Origin: Bacteroidia bacterium
Lineage (GTDB): Bacteria; Bacteroidota; Bacteroidia; J057
DNA: 64,000 nucleotides
Assembly (NCBI GenBank): GCA_030430575.1
Contig: JAUIKF010000002.1
Coordinates: 62,001-126,000 of the forward strand
Reading direction: 5' to 3'
The notes beneath the pieces are model-generated. The model did not search any database. It saw only the letters and a list, made by a program, of their open reading frames with translations, and was not told where the DNA came from. Both the position numbers and the translations under genes were made by a program. Of the stretch, positions 62,601 to 64,000 are shown piece by piece. Within the stretch, counting starts at the first letter, position 1. Every line of letters begins with the position of its first letter.

Positions 62601-64000
62601 TACCACGGTTTTCTCCCCATGTCTGGAAGTCTTCAATCCAAGGGGCAGTCACTTGGTAATTAGTCACGCTATCAGTAAAAGCATTATTTGCTAAGTTTCC
62701 ATCTGTGATTCCTGATGTAGGTACAAATGCAACATTTGAGGCTAAATTGTATCCTCCAGAAGAGGAAAGGTTTGCAGTAGCTGTAAATGTATAGGAAATA
62801 ACCTGTCCAGGCCTAATACTATCAGAGACAGTTTCGGCTACAGGACCTGTATTTATAGGTCCTTGAGAGATAAAAGCAGCACTGATAGAGTTTGCAGGAA
62901 TCGTAGAACATCCGTTATTCAAAATCTGGATGGTTATAGGGTCAGCAGCAGAACCACATCCATCTGCGGGAGAAGTAATCCCTACAACTGCCAGATCTTC
63001 TCCAGAACCACCAAACACTTCTATATCATCAATTGCCATATCACCAGAAGTGCCATTTCCGTCAACCCCTCTAAAACGAAGATTGAAAGTACTTCCTGAA
63101 TAATCTCCTAATGAGGCTGTCGCTTCTAACCATGGAGCTCCAGACAATGCTTGTTGCTGCCCTACAAGAGGGGGCATGATATCATTTATCCAGGTCATCC
63201 CTCCATCTGTAGATATATCAACATGAAGTGAACCCATAGTAGAGCCATACATGTGATACCAAAATCTTAGCTTAGGACAGCTGAGCGTATCTAGGTCTAT
63301 ACAAGGAGAGATCATAAGAGATTGTCCCCCATTCCCTAGGCTGTTTGCCTCAAGATACATAAAAGTACCTGCAGAAGTACCAAAGGTATGGTCCACATTA
63401 GGTCCTGTACCACTTGTTGGTGTTGTACCTTGATCTCCTCGCCAGGGTGTCTGTCCACCTCCATTTCTCCATCCTGCATTTGGAAAACTTCCTGTACCAA
63501 GCGCAAAGCCTTCAAAATCCTGAACAAAAGGAGCAACAATCTTCTCATTAAGCAATGAATCTACCTGGCCATTATTGCTATTATCTTTATCTGCTGGATA
63601 AATGATAAAGGTGCTTAAGGCGTAGGTACCACTATTACTCATAGTCACAGTACTAGAAAAAGTATGAACCATTGATCCATTAGGTGCCAAGGTATCCGTA
63701 ATCGTCTCAACCACCGGAAACTGAGTGCCTGACACAGGATCAGTCACTTGGAAACCAACCTGAAAATTAGTGGCTGAATTCATGCCAAGGTTATTAACCT
63801 GAACTGATACTGTCTCAGCTCCCCCAAGACATCCAGATGTAGGGCTAGACAAAACAGCTATTTTTAAGTCATCTGAAAGTGGAGGGCCATGAATAATTCT
63901 AATATTAGGACGACGGTTACTATAGGAGGTACTTCCTAAAGTATTCGTACCTGCTGTTGAACTACTAGCAATCCCAATTGCCAGGCCAGTCTTGGTTTCA
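59641..64000 (-). CDS. Giant MAM/SprB/PKD surface protein with T9SS sorting domain (5' end beyond window)
   Basis: An open frame runs leftward from the right edge (no stop between 63852 and 64000), so at least 1450 residues with the start outside. Near the edge it reads SNRRPNIRIIHGPPLSDDLK. Two units follow, each of a short Ig-like domain (SPxxGCGxGxD) and a MAM-type domain: FWYHMYGS/AGxxHVDxSTDGGxTWxND, with PPLVGQQQ and DMAIDDIE. Then an Ig-like module, a sialidase-like segment (WSGRVFYTAVGCESDP) and three SprB repeats (DVDCHGAANGAIDITVAGG is the first). A PKD domain (TTYSWDFGDGSPTESGLNPG) and a type A sorting domain (KVYPNPNNGKFSIEF to MIE) close it. It is probably a surface adhesin or gliding-associated protein. 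The domain repeats are real at protein level. Confidence 0.9.
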   Translation of the reverse strand, partial: ETKTGLAIGIASSSTAGTNTLGSTSYSNRRPNIRIIHGPPLSDDLKIAVLSSPTSGCLGGAETVSVQVNNLGMNSATNFQVGFQVTDPVSGTQFPVVETITDTLAPNGSMVHTFSSTVTMSNSGTYALSTFIIYPADKDNSNNGQVDSLLNEKIVAPFVQDFEGFALGTGSFPNAGWRNGGGQTPWRGDQGTTPTSGTGPNVDHTFGTSAGTFMYLEANSLGNGGQSLMISPCIDLDTLSCPKLRFWYHMYGSTMGSLHVDISTDGGMTWINDIMPPLVGQQQALSGAPWLEATASLGDYSGSTFNLRFRGVDGNGTSGDMAIDDIEVFGGSGEDLAVVGITSPADGCGSAADPITIQILNNGCSTIPANSISAAFISQGPINTGPVAETVSDSIRPGQVISYTFTATANLSSSGGYNLASNVAFVPTSGITDGNLANNAFTDSVTNYQVTAPWIEDFQTWGENRGRTLPYINGWTDGGGAYMWESEAGVAGSGSTGPNNDHTLNTSAGIYMYTEASGQTNSSFLLVSPCIDLGTLTCPTLKFWYHMYGAGTGSVHVDVSTDGGATWNNDAMPPLVGQQQSGRTIPWDSALVNLTGYIGNTINIRFRGITGGALTSDMAIDDIEIFNGSGSDVGITEFVSPMSGCGLGMDSVTVEVTNYGCGSVTNVPIGYSVNAGTPVIATVPGPIASGSSVTYTFSTMANLSTVGVYTVGVATGLVGDVDNSNDTIIASVEHSFLPNVPGTSNTVVCYGATATLGATSNGDTILWYDTPGGLPIAFGNSYTTGSITSPDTFYATSAAYAQQDLFTANSNNGASGNMFDIEATGGNVTIDSFYLNNSRTTATDFEIFYKVGSYLGAPESDPNAWTSLGRDTVIANGNNNLTPIPIHLNVTIPIGQTYAFYVHSYNGSMRYVTGTSEGAPWASDNFITIYQGIGTPGLFPTSSNRPRNWSGRVFYTAVGCESDPAMVIADVHPTIGPIDLGPDTTVCGRSNIVLDAGNTGYNLNYMWSTGSTNQTYTATGTFGIIDTTTYTVTVSDSLGCTASDDITIIALEPIDINAMTTDVDCHGAANGAIDITVAGGVGMLTYAWSNGDSIADLTGLSGGQYVVDVTDTLGCTNSNIFIITEPASPVSMMLDTVVNVLCFGDSTGAIDITVAGGTAPYTYAWSNGETTEDLSNLPAGTYTGTVTDSLGCTLSSAMLTISEPGSAVSVSVDGTGDENCAGDNSGYIFITPMGGVGPYTYLWSNGATTADLNGVPAGDYTGTVTDANGCDVTTNTITLAVLDSLPTASFSNVVSGGTVTFSNNSSANSTTYSWDFGDGSPTESGLNPGHIYTANGTYTVTLIAYNGCGSDTTSQTIDLMSVSIDDLLNSNIKVYPNPNNGKFSIEFSRLYLKDVRIQMTSVAGQRVVSESLGNVNGTHSYDMEMPANIAKGVYILSVISEDGTLHKRVMIE

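Overview
The window comes from a member of the Bacteroidota, most likely a Saprospiria- or Cytophagia-like lineage. This rests on several family-level signs. Four large secreted proteins show type IX secretion (T9SS) features: three end in type A sorting domains and one in a type B (gliding-associated) C-terminus. There are also FISUMP and LVIVD-repeat lipoproteins, a TonB receptor with a carboxypeptidase-like N-terminal domain, GH92 and GH125 mannosidases, few Shine-Dalgarno-like sites, and a good TAnnTTTG-type -7 promoter element. No rRNA, tRNA, CRISPR array, prophage or intact insertion sequence was seen. The assignment below genus level is inference.

Layout. 0-9.2 kb: the tail of a hemerythrin-like gene, then a leftward set of surface proteins (PNGase F-like glycoamidase with an inserted LamG domain, FISUMP lipoprotein, an unknown TPR-like protein, a small unknown, a leucine-rich-repeat T9SS protein). 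9.4-21.6 kb: an unknown helical protein, a YfbK-like VWA lipoprotein, a SanA/YdcF-like protein, a CYTH phosphohydrolase, a GNAT acetyltransferase, a coiled-coil protein, a small lipoprotein/outer-membrane cluster that includes a gene broken by an in-frame TGA, and an HtrA protease. 22-32 kb: a 1478-residue type B T9SS protein, a TonB receptor, an apparently self-regulated Fic protein, an NAAA/acid-ceramidase-like amidase and a membrane protein. 32-43 kb: a BNR/sortilin-like repeat protein, a lipoprotein and a four-gene operon with two different GH92 mannosidases. 43-52.5 kb: an AmpG-like MFS transporter overlapping a small antitoxin-like gene, an LVIVD lipoprotein, a tandem pair of outer-membrane proteins, an HD-Pnk end-healing enzyme and an OmpA/PD40 protein with an acidic tail. 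52.7-64 kb: an FtsX-type permease, PspA with a partial paralogue, fructose-1,6-bisphosphatase, a GH125 mannosidase and the 3' part of a giant MAM/SprB/PKD T9SS protein that runs off the right edge.

Functional themes. The PNGase F-like protein (release of N-glycans), two GH92 enzymes and GH125 (trimming of mannosides) together suggest that the organism feeds on high-mannose glycoproteins, although there is no SusD and the genes are scattered. The cell-envelope genes (HtrA, PspA, OmpA, VWA, SanA) form a second theme.

The most unusual feature is not a gene. Many intergenic gaps contain elements built from an iterated short word, often arranged as two inverted arms of 18 to about 120 bases. The word differs from gap to gap, but the architecture and the tight apposition to stop codons recur. 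Two copies, at 11.0 and 36.3 kb, share the same GAGACCGCTCG-type word.
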